A DNA stretch of 64,000 nt from Periconia sp. R9002 (Eukaryota; Ascomycota; Dothideomycetes; Pleosporales; Periconiaceae), in contig JAMAHW010000078.1 in assembly GCA_023627715.1 (NCBI GenBank), positions 143,708 to 207,707 on the forward strand, read 5' to 3'. Each line of letters starts with the position of its first letter. Position 1 is the first letter of the stretch. Below the pieces are notes generated by a model, which was not told the origin of the DNA, did no database searches, and saw only the letters and a list, made by a program, of their open reading frames with translations. The translations under genes and the position numbers were made by a program. Shown one piece after another: positions 45,270 to 57,700 of this stretch.

Positions 45270-46380
45270 ATGGGTGGACAACTGGGTTTCATGTACCGTC
45301 AGCTTACCTTCAAGCCCAAACCGCTTCCGTCATCAATTCGTCTCGATAACAAGGTCGCCATCATCACTGGCGGAAACGCTGGACTTGGGCTAGAGGCTAG
45401 TCGTGAATTCATATCGCATGGCCTTGCACATCTGATCATCGCGGTTCGCGACGAGAGCAAGGGCGAGGCAGCGAGAGCAGAACTTCTACGAAATGTCTCA
45501 AACGACAGCTGCCACATCGAGGTCTGGAAGGTTGACCAAGCAGACCTCAACAGTATTGTCGCGTTCTCCGAGCGGGTGGAGACCCTTCCACGGCTGGACA
45601 TCGTCATTCTGAATGCCGGAGTCAAGGTACTCAGTGCAAATCTCCCATGCCCACTAGGCGACAATTCCAAGCGTCGAAGCTGACTAGAAAACTGCAGTAC
45701 CTGAATTACGAGAAGTCGCCTTCGAACCACGAAATGAATGTCCAAGTCAATCACATTGGGACGTCGTTAATGTCGCTGTTGTTGATCCCGAAGCTTCAGA
45801 CATCAGCCCGCAAGAACAACGCGCCATCGAGACTCACTTTGGTCGGGTCCGAGGGGCAATTCTGGTGCTCTTTCAAAGAGCATAGTGCCCCAAACATTAT
45901 ACAGAAGCTGGACGAACAAGCGGCATTTCCGCCTGCTATGGAGCGATACTATACAACGAAATTGATGACGCAGCTTTGGACGGCTGAGCTAGCTTCTCGA
46001 GTTACCAGCGACGAAGTTGTCATTACGACCGTCAATCCAGGACTCTGTGCAAGCTCACTTCACCGACACGACTCATCTGGAGCTTTGAAATTCTTCTTGA
46101 AGGTGTTCGCTTGGACGAGCGAACAAGGTGGACACTGCTTGACACATGCGGCAACGCATGGAACGTCGTCCGTTCATGGGGCGTACTTCAGCGAGCAGAA
46201 AAAGACAGAGTATGACTATTCAAATGAATTACAGATGACTGCTGACAGTTGCGTAGGCCCTGTTCGTTCTCTACTTCATCGCAGGGAATCAAAGCACAGA
46301 AGAAGCTGTGGAACGAGACTATTGACCTGCTCAAGAAGGAATGCCCAAAGGCCTCCCTGACGCAGTTTGATAAACCATGA
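45270..46380 (+). CDS. Short-chain dehydrogenase/reductase
   Basis: Three exons (45270-45626, 45698-46252, 46285-46380) encode 335 aa. The Rossmann motif TGGNAGLGLEAS is at about residue 36, NAG follows LDIVIL, the active-site serine region is TLVGSEGQ, and the YxxxK dyad is YYTTK. The final exon (IKAQKKLWNETIDLL) matches the usual C-terminus of fungal retinol-dehydrogenase-like SDRs. NAD(P)H-dependent reduction of an aldehyde or ketone, or the reverse, is expected in the cytosol. Placement between the FAD oxidase and the O-methyltransferase region suggests it reduces or oxidises a pathway carbonyl, as the solanapyrone dehydrogenase does. The substrate is unproven. Confidence 0.88.
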
Positions 46381-47119
46381 ACAAGCTTGCAAAATTGCTA
46401 TCATATCTGTATCTAGTTTTCTTTTGGTGGTGGACGAAGACGAATCGGCTGAATGACTTGTCCCTTCATTAATCTGTGGCTCTATGAATGTATCGGCAAT
46501 AATCCAGCTCAATCAACTGCCAATTTCCAAATGATTTCCGCAAGAACGTAGGTTGGATTATGACTGCGCGAATTCATTGGAGTAATCACGCGCGGGAGGG
46601 TTCAACACACCATGGCTTGGGGCGCGGCGCTCCCGATGTTCCGCCCCCACAAGCTGGTAAGTGGGCATGGCGGGCACGCGGGTTATAGTTGTACACGGTT
46701 AAATCGGCCCTACGGCCAAGGTACATCGGATGGGTCATGGTGCCATGATTCATCCGTTTGAGACGCAGTCATCTCGTAAAGAGGCTTTTGCCTTTTTTTC
46801 GCTGATATTTGATCGGCTTGTGATAGGTCGGTTGAGCCTACCGTTACACAAAGAACCCTTGGTCGTCCCCCTCGTAATACTACAGTTGACCCCATTTCTG
46901 AGCGCTTTCTCACGCCCTGTGAATGGCTTGAGAACGCTACAGAGTTTTTTTTGTCTGTAGGACTCAGCTGATGGGTGGATAAAGCATTGCGCACTGCCCT
47001 GGGCCTCCCTTTCGCTCACACCCTATGAGTCCATACACTCAACATGAGAATCGCGCCGCTGCCCCGATCCAGAATCTGCCCTTGATAGTTGACATTACCG
47101 AGTTTTTGCGCCTCTTGGT
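46381..47119. other. Intergenic, no supported gene
   Basis: About 740 bp. Frames of up to 94 codons overlap on both strands around 46700-47000 without domain features. Confidence 0.35.
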
Positions 47120-48434
47120 ATGGCGCCTCAAGGCCCAATGCCGCCCAATCCGGTGGGATGGCAGGAATGTGCGGTTGACACCGTCTTCCTGCTCGTTGCA
47201 CTCGGGTTCGTCGTACTGCGGCTTTGGTCTAGGCGCCTGAAAAACACTGCTCTACATTTCAGCGACATTCTCATCGTCTTGGCATGGGTAAGTTGTACCG
47301 AATATCAATATACATGGCAAAGCCTAACCGATAATAAGCTTTTAGCAGCTGCAGACTTGGTAACGACCTACGTGGGTGAGTCAATTCATTCATTGTAGCC
47401 AGAGTCATGGACCGCAGTTGATTGATACGAAGTTGTGTACTGGGGTGCCGGACTGTACATGGCCGATCTCCGAAAGTACAACCCCACGGGTGAGGTTGAT
47501 ATTGGAAAGGTGCTCAACTCACATCCCACCACGTCGTGAGAGCTACTAATGGAAGCCTTATGCAGGTCACATATGCATCTTATTTCACGTGGGTGATTGA
47601 GATAACGCTGATCAAAGTCGCCATCCTGCTTGTTTATCGGACAATCTTCCGCGTCATGGACACGTTTGTACGTGTAGTGAATTACACGATGATCTTTGTC
47701 ATCATTACGTTCGTCGGCTTCGTTATTGGATTGCTACTCCAATGCACTCCAATAGCGTTCAATTGGGAGGATGTTCCAGGGGGATACTGTGGGCTCGACG
47801 TGGAAACTAGTTTCGTAATATCGGGGAGTGTGAATCTGGCATTAGACATTTGGCTGGTAATCCTACCCATCAAACCCGTGTGGGGTCTTCAGCACGTCAG
47901 CAAAACGAAGAGACTCGGCATCAACGCAACATTCGGACTAGGCATACTGTAAGCAACCAACCGCCGTGAGGGGTCCCACAAATCTTGACTAACACTTGTC
48001 GTGTCTTCAGTATCTGTATTCTAGTTGGTCTACGGTTCAAGCTCATTGCAGATACAGACGAAGCTGAGTTCAATCATGATGGAGAAGGACCGGGCATACT
48101 GATCGCCATGGAAGTTTATCTTGGCATCATCAGTGCATGTCTTCCCGTCGTACCGCCTGCCTTACGCCTTCTTCGTTCACGCGCGAGAAGCAGTTACTTT
48201 TCGGAATTACTCGGCCGCGTACGCCTAACACTGCGCAGCTCTAATGGTAGGTCTATAGGATCAGACGCCATCCTGCTGAGCTCGAGGGGAACCGATGCTG
48301 GGTCTGATCCCCACAGAAGCAGTGAGCAAAGCCCTCAACCCAGACTCACGTTGGGGCTAGACACCACGATGACATTGTCCGAGATGAATGGCTGGGGATT
48401 CACAGAGACTGAGCATAACCCTAATCTCGCTTAG
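47120..48434 (+). CDS. Rhodopsin-domain (Pth11-like) 7-TM membrane protein
   Basis: Five exons (47120-47287, 47339-47375, 47433-47509, 47566-47948, 48011-48434) encode 362 aa. Typical family landmarks appear once spliced: VFLLVALGFVVLRLWSRR, HFSDILIVLAWLLAAADL, VVYWGAGLYMADL, ASYFTWVIEITLIKVAIL, YRTIF, FVGFVIGLLLQC with DVPGGYCGLD, NLALDIWLVILPI, KTKRLGINATFGLGILIC, and EVYLGIISACLPVVPPALR. The C-terminal 110 residues are polar and Ser/Arg-rich. These proteins resemble GPCRs such as Pth11, and many sit in secondary-metabolite clusters with unknown function. Sensing or transport near the pathway are both open. No CFEM domain is present. Confidence 0.85.
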
Positions 48435-48700
48435 GCGGGTTTTTGGAGGGAAGAGACATCTACCTCGATCACTGGTCGCACAACACTAGGCAACCTTCGA
48501 TAGCATAATAAATAGTGAAGAGGATTATACTTGACATACTGTGATAGTTACTTTGTGTGCTTTTCAAAGTCGCTGCACCCTATCGTCACCACGGCTGATG
48601 ACAAGTTAGTTGTTCTGGGATTCGGCTCCTACCAGATCAAAAGTTCATTATTTTTCCAAATCGAGCGATGCAAAAATCTAAACAACATGGGAAATTATTA

Positions 48701-48844
48701 CCGTAGTATTTCGACTATAAGGCTCAACCCAAAATGTGACATCTAACTAAGTCTAGCAATAGGCTAGCTTTTACAAGCTAAAGCCCGTCCATCATGGACT
48801 TCACGCTGGTCTGTGCGTTGAGCCTTATAGTCGAAATACTACGG
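48701..48844. mobile_element. 144-bp MITE with 28-bp perfect terminal inverted repeats
   Basis: The left arm 48701-48728 and the right arm 48817-48844 are exact reverse complements, beginning CCGTAGTATTTCGACTATAA. Both ends abut TA, the expected target duplication of Tc1/mariner-type elements. No coding capacity. Inserted between the membrane-protein and O-methyltransferase genes. The perfect arms suggest recent insertion. Confidence 0.85.
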
Positions 48845-49676
48845 TATGCTAGTCATGCCCTTCAAGGTACTCGTCTCGCCCCCATGCTAAATTGGTACTT
48901 TGCAGCATGTTTACAAGGTAGGCTTGTACCGCCACAATCCTTTCTGGTGTATGGTCTGTGCGTGGGATAGTCTTTTTTTCTAGTGTTTGAAGGCACAGAT
49001 TGGTAGAAATGGTGGGATACAAACGGTTCACCCGAGATCTACCCCCGCAGATGAGAATTCGACTAGTCTTCCTCCCCTTGTTACTAACTTCCGTAGAACT
49101 CGTCTAGCAACCTAAGGTTCTCCCCTGATATACACAAACCGGCATGTGAGGTCAGTCCAAGCGATGACCAGTGTACGGGCGTTTCATCCCTGACAAGCGG
49201 GTACCCCATCTTCCATCCCACGTTCGTCATGCTAGACCAAGTCACCGGGTTTTCCTGAAGCGAGATAGCTGATATTAGTCTACAGGATAGTCTTTGGTAG
49301 CTGAATCTGTCGCATGCGTAGCTCACTTGCATCCGCTCACCACGAACGCCATACTGCTTCCTATGAGTCCAAGTGGAATATACCTGCTTAAGCTCATGAC
49401 AACATACTCTCTGATTGGTTATCTCAGATTTCATAATCTACATATGCCTCAGTGTGAATCTCAGCTACATGAGAGAGACATTCAAGGGTAGGCCACAAGG
49501 CAACGAATAGAAGGCGTTTTTAATACTCGTGAAAAGCCGGCACAAGAGAACCTGCATGATGACTTTTATTGGATAATGCTCTTCCGCGTTCACGCATAAA
49601 TAGCCGAAGAAATGGAGTGCAAAGCAGTAAACAACTCTAACACACTCTCTATCACTACGGAACAACCAGAACAAAC
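48845..49676. other. Intergenic, promoter side of the O-methyltransferase
   Basis: No supported gene. Short minus-strand frames near 49084-49434 have no domain features. Confidence 0.4.
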
Positions 49677-51179
49677 ATGTCCACTGATTCCAATATTCTT
49701 CGCTTGGCAGAGACTATCAAACGCCTCTCAGAGCAGGTTGTTGAGCATTATGCGAAATCTCAGCTTCAAGAACCCTCCTTCGATGCCTCGTCAGCTGAGG
49801 TCCCATCAGACCCAAAATATGCCTCACTTCGAGCAGGCCTGAACGATGCAGCAGGCGATTTGCTCCGTCTCGTCAATGGGCCAAAGGCACATTTTAGAAC
49901 CGTGACCTGCTCGCACGGCGATTTAGCTGTTCTGCAAGTAGCTTTCGAGCTCGACCTTTTCGTCAAAGTGCCTGTTGATGCCACTATCGATACCAAATCG
50001 CTAGCCGAGGTCGTGGGCATTGACGAAGACCGTCTTTACCGCATTATGCGGTACCTAGTCACCCAGCGCACGTTCACAGAGCCAGAACCAGGCGTTTTCG
50101 GGCACAACTCTCAGTCCATTCTTTTCAAGAAAGAGCCATACCTTTCTCAGGCCGCGCATTATCAGTAAGCCCTACCTGCTCTTTGGTTGTCTGCTCGTGT
50201 ATGCATGAGCTAACGAGCGAATAGACTCGACGAGTTCTTCAAGGCAGCTTCAGAGACTGCCGGTTGCCTGACTAGATTCCCGCAGGATTCAGACCAGGCT
50301 CATTCCCCGTTCGCGGAAAGATTCGGTGTCCCGCTTTTCAAGTACTACCAACAGCGCCCCGCAGCTGCGGCTCGGTTTGCCCAGGCCATGGCCGGTATCG
50401 TGAAATGTAGGTTTACCTGCATATCTGCTCTGACTCCGGTCCCCGGGAGTGCCGAGATCTATGCTTACATGAAATTTAGTGGATCGACAGGTCGTAAGTT
50501 TGAAGGACGGATATCCTTGGCACCGGCTGGATGGCAAGTTGGTTGACATCGGTGGTGGCAGTGGACATGTTAGCATGTTCCTTGCAAGCGTAACTGATCC
50601 AGACCCTGTAAAATTATGGCTCCTCAGCTGACTCTGATCTCAGCATTTTCCAAACCTGAATGTAGTGGTTCAGGATGGCTCACCGGATATGCTTGCGCAG
50701 GGAAAGGCTATGGACCTGGGTGCTCTCGAGGGACGAATTGAGTTCATGCAGCATGACTTTTTCACCCCCGAGCCAGTCAAGGATGCAGCTTGCTATCTTA
50801 TCCGCCAAGTGCTGCACAATTGGAACGACAGAGACTGCATTAAAATCCTTCGAGGATTGGTCCCTGCATTGGAACAGTGTGCTCCTGAGACGCCATTACT
50901 TATCAATGATACCGTAATCCCCAAGCCGGATACTGTAACGCTATACGAAGAGCACGGTCTTCGGCAGATGGATATCATGATGTTGATCGCACTAGGCGCG
51001 AAGCAAAGGACCGAGGCGGAGTTTCGACATCTCCTACATCAAGCTGACCCCAGACTTCAGGTACGAGTTCCAGTTTTGTATTAAATTAGCTTACACGCAC
51101 TAACTGATTTACCTTCAAGCTCGTTGCTATCCATGGCGAAGCTAGCATGGCTGTCCTCGAGGTCCACCTATCTCACTGA
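49677..51179 (+). CDS. SAM-dependent O-methyltransferase (fungal class II)
   Basis: Five exons (49677-50164, 50225-50406, 50480-50589, 50644-51060, 51120-51179) encode 418 aa. N-terminal dimerisation helices are followed by LQVAFELDLFVKVP. The SAM motif LVDIGGGSGHVS is at about residues 245-256, then FPNLNVVVQD, the FFTPEPVKDAACYLIR stretch, and the general-base His318 in RQVLHNWNDRDCIKIL. The last short exon encodes LVAIHGEASMAVLEVHLSH. Length and motifs fit COMT-like O-methyltransferases. Lies 550 bp upstream of the PKS on the same strand, so it probably methylates a hydroxyl of the polyketide, for example an enol on a pyrone ring. No frame defect. Confidence 0.9.
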
Positions 51180-51728
51180 AACCTGGCTTGCTGATGAGAG
51201 CATGGCATATCTTGGATACAAGGTATTCGATAGCTGGTTCGCCCTATTGGCGTAGAAAACGCATTTGATAGGGTTCTTAGTTGAAATCTAAAGGTTCCAA
51301 CTTGCACTGCGTGTGGCCCAAATCTAGACTCAATGGCGTACCACCCTTGATACCAAGTCAATCATCCTCTTTTCTGGCTCCGTATCTGCATATGAAGATC
51401 CATCTAGAATTGGAGGATGCATTTGCCTGAAACATCCAACAAATACGAACCTTAGGTAGTGAGCGGTCAACGCCTGGGCAAAGGAATAGACGTATATGCT
51501 TACGTCGCGGAATGCAGTGAATTCAAAAGACACGAATTATGTCGTTGTATGGCGTTTAGCAAGATTCTTTGTAAGAAGTGATTTTTGAAATTTCTTATCA
51601 AGGTGTTTCAAGTAATAGAGCCGTCCTAGCTTTAGTCCTCGTCAAGCCTGACAATAGGCTAACCATCAAGAAAAAAGAATTACGTCGTACCCTTCCTCCC
51701 CTCTCATAGAATATCTTTCCTCGGAATC
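51180..51728. promoter_or_regulatory. PKS upstream region
   Basis: 549 bp with no gene, taken as the PKS promoter. No clear TATA or factor site was recognised. Confidence 0.4.
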
Positions 51729-54700
51729 ATGGATGGAAAAAGCCAAGACCCCGCTGACATGGTCGCGATTGTGGGAATGGGTATGTAGAATTGCTCTCTT
51801 TATTTCATATCGCTTACCGTAAGCAGGGTGCCGTTGGCCAGGTGGAGTCACAAACCCTTCGGAACTATGGCAGATGCTCTTGAACAAAGAGTCTGGTTAT
51901 AGGAGTTTCGAAGAGGTTGATAAGATCAACCAGAAAGGATTGTACCATCCAAATAGCCAACGACCAGGCTGTGCACCTACCAGAGGTGCATATCTACTTC
52001 GGGAGGATCCAAAGAAATTCGACCATGGCTTCTTTGGTGTCTCGCCGCCAGAGGCTATGGCAATGGATCCACAGCAAAGAAGAGTGCTTGAAGTAGTCTA
52101 TGAGGCTTTCGAAAATGCTGGCGAGCCCTGGGATAACTTCTATGGCTCCAATATTGGTGTCTTTGTTGGAAATTTCTGCTTCGACCATTCATTGATGCAA
52201 AGCCGTGATCTGGATGACGCTTCACCATATAGTGCTACTGGCACAAGCGTTAGTATCATCAGTAATCGGATCAGTTACCTATTAAACTTGCAGGGTCCAA
52301 CGTGAGTCCACCCAATCTTTTATATATTCACCTGTCTATTGACGAGCTACGAAGAATAACTCTAGAGTAATGACAAGGACGTACTACTCATTTGTTCAAA
52401 GTTCATATCGCTAAGACTATTCCAGTATGACAATTGACACAGCATGTTCATCCTCATTATATGCCATGCATTGGGCTGTCAAGGCGATCCAGAACGGAGA
52501 CTGCGATTCAGCAATTGTGGCTGGAACTAATCTCATTCTCGGCCCAGATACACATTTGTTACTCGCTAAACTCGGTGCTCTTTCGCCTACTTCCACATGT
52601 CACACTTTCGACGCTGCGGCTGACGGGTATGCTCGAGCTGAAGGATTCGGCGCGTTGTACCTCAAGAAAGTTGGTGATGCAGTTGACGGCCAATACCCCA
52701 TTAGAGCAGTTATTCGCGGGACTGCAGTAAACTCGTGAGCTGACTAGAACCATCGTTTTACTTTTGTTTTCTAACTTGAAACAGAAACGGGAAATCACAG
52801 GGTTTGACTCAGCCCAGCTCCGATGCTCAAGAAACAGTAATTCGCCATGCGTATAGGACGGCCGGATTGTCCACAGAGATGACTGGATTCTTCGAGGCTC
52901 ATGGGTATGCCGCTATTAAATCATTAATCATGATATCTCCATACTGATACCGGCACAGAACAGGAACACCTGCAGGAGACCCGATTGAAGTTGCCGCAAT
53001 CGGGCGAGTCTTCGCAGGTGACAATCAAGAAATACCCCTCCCAATTGGCTCTGTAAGTTGCTGAAGTTCTGTCTGATCTCATTGGCTGATTTTGAAGATC
53101 AAAACCAACATCGGCCACACTGAGGCAGCAAGCGGAATTGCGGGAGTTATGAAATGTATCCTGGCACTCGAAGCTGGTATCATACCTCCTTCAATCGGAA
53201 TCCAAAAACTAAATCCAAAAAGTATACTTCAGCTACACTATCGGTAATGACAGCAACTAACAGGTTGACAGTTGATTTTGATGGAGCACGTGTTCATGTC
53301 GTCACGGATGCTATCCCTTGGCCGACGGCAAAGCTTCGCCGGGCTAGCGTCAACTCATTCGGCTTTGGCGGCGCAAATGCGCATTGCGTGCTGGATCACC
53401 CGTCGACCTTGGGACTCTCAATCATGCCCGGGCACCGTACAAGTGGTTCATCAACACCTGACTCCGTACCAGATTACCTCTCAGCGCGGGGACCAAAACG
53501 GAGCCATGTCACGCCAAACATGTATCGAAAGCTCGACATGAGCTCAGGCGGATTCGCAGACGACGAAACGTATTCCTCTGGTGTGGAGTCCCCATTGCAC
53601 AATAATAAAGCATCCGTGTCAACGAATGAGAGAGGTGCAATGCTCGGGGCCGTTCAGAGTAAGAGTTTGCCTGAACAGCGTCGATTGACGTTATTGCCTT
53701 TCTCGGGCCATACCGAGTCTTCTCTCAGAGCCAATATTGCTAAAATCAGCTCCATAGTGCAAGATCATCCGCTAACAGACCTGGCGTATACTCTTTCTGC
53801 CCGACGATCACAGTTATCGCACCGCAGCTTCGTAGTAGCCGATAAAGACAACCCGAAAACGGCATTGGAGAGTACTCCACGCACTTACACCGTGAGTGCG
53901 GATGCCAAGGCACCGTCCTTGGGTTTTGTCTTCACGGGACAAGGCGCTCAGTGGGCAGGCATGGGTGAACAACTCTTTGAATACGCAGTTTTCCGCCGAA
54001 AGATCGATGAGCTTGATATGGTTCTTCAAAGTCTCTCTTTTGCTCCTTCTTGGAGACTAAGAGGTAAGCGCTAAAACATTAAACGTTGATATTATACTTA
54101 CGTTCGGTACAGACATTCTGGCGGCAGATGGTAAACACGACATCGACAAGCCCGTGATCTCCCAGACAGCCTGCACAGCTCTACAAGTCGGCTTGGTTGC
54201 GCTTTTGCAGTCGTGGAAAGTGGAGCCAGTTGCGACTGTAGGGCATTCTTCTGGTTAGTGCATTGCTCGACTCAGTCCAAGCGTTCAACTAACATTTCAC
54301 AGGTGAGATTGCTGCTGTGTATGCAGCTGGCTTGATTACTGCACCTGAAGCCATCGTAGCTGCCTTCTGCCGAGGGTTAGCAGTCTCAAAGAATGATCGA
54401 CAGGGCGCAATGTTGGCTGTCGGTGTCGGAGAAGAGGATATCCAGCCATATCTCCCAGTTTACAGCGGACGTGTAACGATAGCGGCGATCAATTCCCCCA
54501 AAAGTATCACGCTTGCCGGGGAGGTCGCAGAAGTTACCGCACTATCGGAGGTACTGAAAAATGAGGGGGTATTCTGTCGTTTGCTCAGAACAGGAGGTAA
54601 CGCATATCACTCACACCACATGACCTTTTTGGGTGCTGGATACGAAGATCTCTTGACTCAGGGACTCTCAGAAGTCAAGAACGTAGTAGCGGCTGCTTCG

Positions 54701-57700
54701 CGACAACCGTCTCGTCAATGGTTCTCATCCGTCAAGCCAGACGACACTTCAAGTAGGGAGTCGATAGATCCTTCTTACTGGCGAATGAATCTGGAGTCAC
54801 CCGTTCGTTTCTCACAGGCGATTGAGCACATGCTGTCGTCTGCTTCTGCCGATGTAGATCTACTTGTTGAAATTGGACCGCATCCTGCGTTGCGCGGTCC
54901 CGTCAAACAAACTTGGTCGACGGTGAGATCTATGGCAGACGACTTCTATCTTGCCACTCTCCAAAGATCGCAAGACGATGCGAAATGCCTGCTTGAGACG
55001 TGCGGAGAGCTCTTTTCTAGAAAATTCCCATTGAACCTCCAAGACATCAACGCAATGGATAGCGACGCCGATGCATCCCACAAATATGTCCATGGCCAAC
55101 TTTGCATTGATCTGCCCACCTACGCCTGGTCTTATGGCCCAGCTCTATACAACGAGAACCGTTTCAACAGGGAACTTCGGAACAGACAGGAACTGCGCCA
55201 TGACATCTTGGGAAGCAGACAGCCTGGAACTGCGAAGTTATTTCCTTCTTGGCGTAACATTCTGCGCAACAAGGATTTGCCATGGTTGAGCCATCACAAG
55301 CTCATACCTAGTACTGTATTGCCAGCCTCGGCTTACCTGTGTATGGCTGGCGAAGCCCTGACACAACTGTTTTCTGAAGAGTCACTCGTCGAGACATTGA
55401 GTGGATATACGTTGCAGAATGTGTTGATTTCCTCTGCCTTGGAAATCGGCGATAAATCCGGCATCGAAGTCATCACCACACTAAAGGTTCCAGAAATATT
55501 TAGTCCAAAGTCTCCACGCGCCGCCATCCGATTCCGGATAAGCTCTGTCCCACATGGCTCTAACGGGTTCACTGAGCATTGTTCCGGTACTATAATCGCC
55601 ATTATCGGTGAGCCGGCAGCCGCAACAGAGAAGATCGAGCCCTCGGTCAATCCTCGCTATGTCGATAGCAAGTTATGGTACAAGAAATTCGCACAGCTTG
55701 GACTAGGATACGGTCAAGCGTTCCAAGGTTTATACGAGATGCAGACCGACCCTTATGAACATATCGCCTCGGCAAAACTGAATCTGCGCACCACGGGAGG
55801 AATGCTTGAACATGGAGAGTCACCATATCTGATCCACCCAGCTTCGCTAGATGCTTGCCATCAGCTTGCTCTCATCGCGTGCTATGGTGGAATGACTGAA
55901 AATGCGAAAAAGGCGTTCGTACCAGTGCATATCGAGCAAGTTAGCTTTTGGCGCGCGAGCGGCTTTGAGGCTGCTTCGGCACGTGCCATCTCTCAGGGTA
56001 GATTCAAAGGACTTCGTGGCGGTTACGCCAACATCCAGTTGTCCGGCATTGATGGATCTCCGCTCATGTTCATGAAAGGACTCCGCTGCATCTCGTACGA
56101 AGGTGCAGATGTTGAAAGACCAGCGGATACTGAGCGACTCCAAAGCCCTTATCTCACTCTCAAATGGAAACCCGACATGAGTCTTTTGTCTAATGACAGT
56201 GCAAGGCGTATCTTCCCCGCTCCCATATCCGTTGACGTTGTTGAGAAGACTTTGTCAGACATGGAGCATCTAGCTACCTTGATGATCGCAGAGATTTATC
56301 GAAACCACTCTGGTCTACAGGACCGCCGCGTTCTGCCGATACATCTTCAGAAATTTCTGGATTGGGTTGGAAGACAGGTGCACAGCCTGTCTGACACAGC
56401 TCAGCCCTTTAAGATGTCTAGTCAAGAGCGCTTATTTGCAATCGAAGAATTGGCAGGAAGAATGAACAACCCTGAAGTTGTCTTGGCAAAAAAAATCTTC
56501 GACAATCTCGACGACATTCTTCGGGAAGAGAAGTCCGGGTTGGAAGTGGCGCTTCAGGACGGACTTCTGACGCAGCTGTACAGCGAGGGGATGCATGTAC
56601 GCGGATCGTACATACAGTTCAAGAACATTGTGGACACGCTTGCACACAACAACCCCCAGCTCCGCATTCTAGAGCTTGGTGCAGGAACAGGAGGAGCCAC
56701 ACGTATTGCAATGGACTGCTTACAGGGGGCTACTTCGTACCGCCGCTACGATGAGTACATGTTTACGGATATTTCGAGCGCATTCTTCGTTCACGCCCGG
56801 CAAGAGTTCTCAGCCTACGGGGGTATGAAGTTCAAAGCCCTCGATATCCAGCGTTCGCCTGCCGAACAAGGCTTCCAGGGAGAATACGATATCGTCATTG
56901 CATCGCAAGTACTCCACGCAACGAGCGATGTCGTCGCAGCCACCAAAAATGTCCGATCATTGCTAAAGCCTGGAGGAAAGCTTGTTCTTCTTGAATCCAT
57001 GCGGACTATTCTCGGGCACGGCATTGTCTTGGGAACTTTTACGGACTACTGGCACTCAATCGAAAGCCATCGGATCAACAGTCCTTTCATGTCTTTAAGC
57101 CAATGGACTGACACGCTGAAAGATTCAGGCTTTACGGGTGTAGACCTCAATCTCGATGATTACCCACAGCCGTGTACCTTCGGCTCAATCTTAGTGTCGA
57201 CCGCCATTGGGAAGCCTCAGGAAATCATCGAGAAAGACTCAAATCCGGGCAAAGGGAATATTGAACTTGTCATATGTTCCGATCAGAACGGAGCTCTTCT
57301 TGACAGTGTCTCGACAGAATTCAAACGACAATTGTACAACGTGATTCGCTGTACTATCGACCAAGACCAGATCCCTGATAATTCTCGCACGATATTATTC
57401 CTCAATAATCAGGACTGCGGGAGGCTGCAAAGCCAGGAAAGCATGTTCAATTCGATCCAGAAAGTTGTTTCGCAGTCAGCTTCACTCCTCATCGTCACTT
57501 TCGGAGGTCACGCAGCCGGAGACACGCCAGACACCGCACTCATCTCCGGCATGCTACGTGTTATAAGCGCAGAAGATCCAACGTGCAAATATGCAAACTT
57601 GGATTGTGAATCGCAGGATGGTGCCGATAGCGCAGAGCTATGCAGTGCGATTGTGGCCCTAGAACAGAAAATTTACCAAGCCGATATTGGCTCTCCCCGC

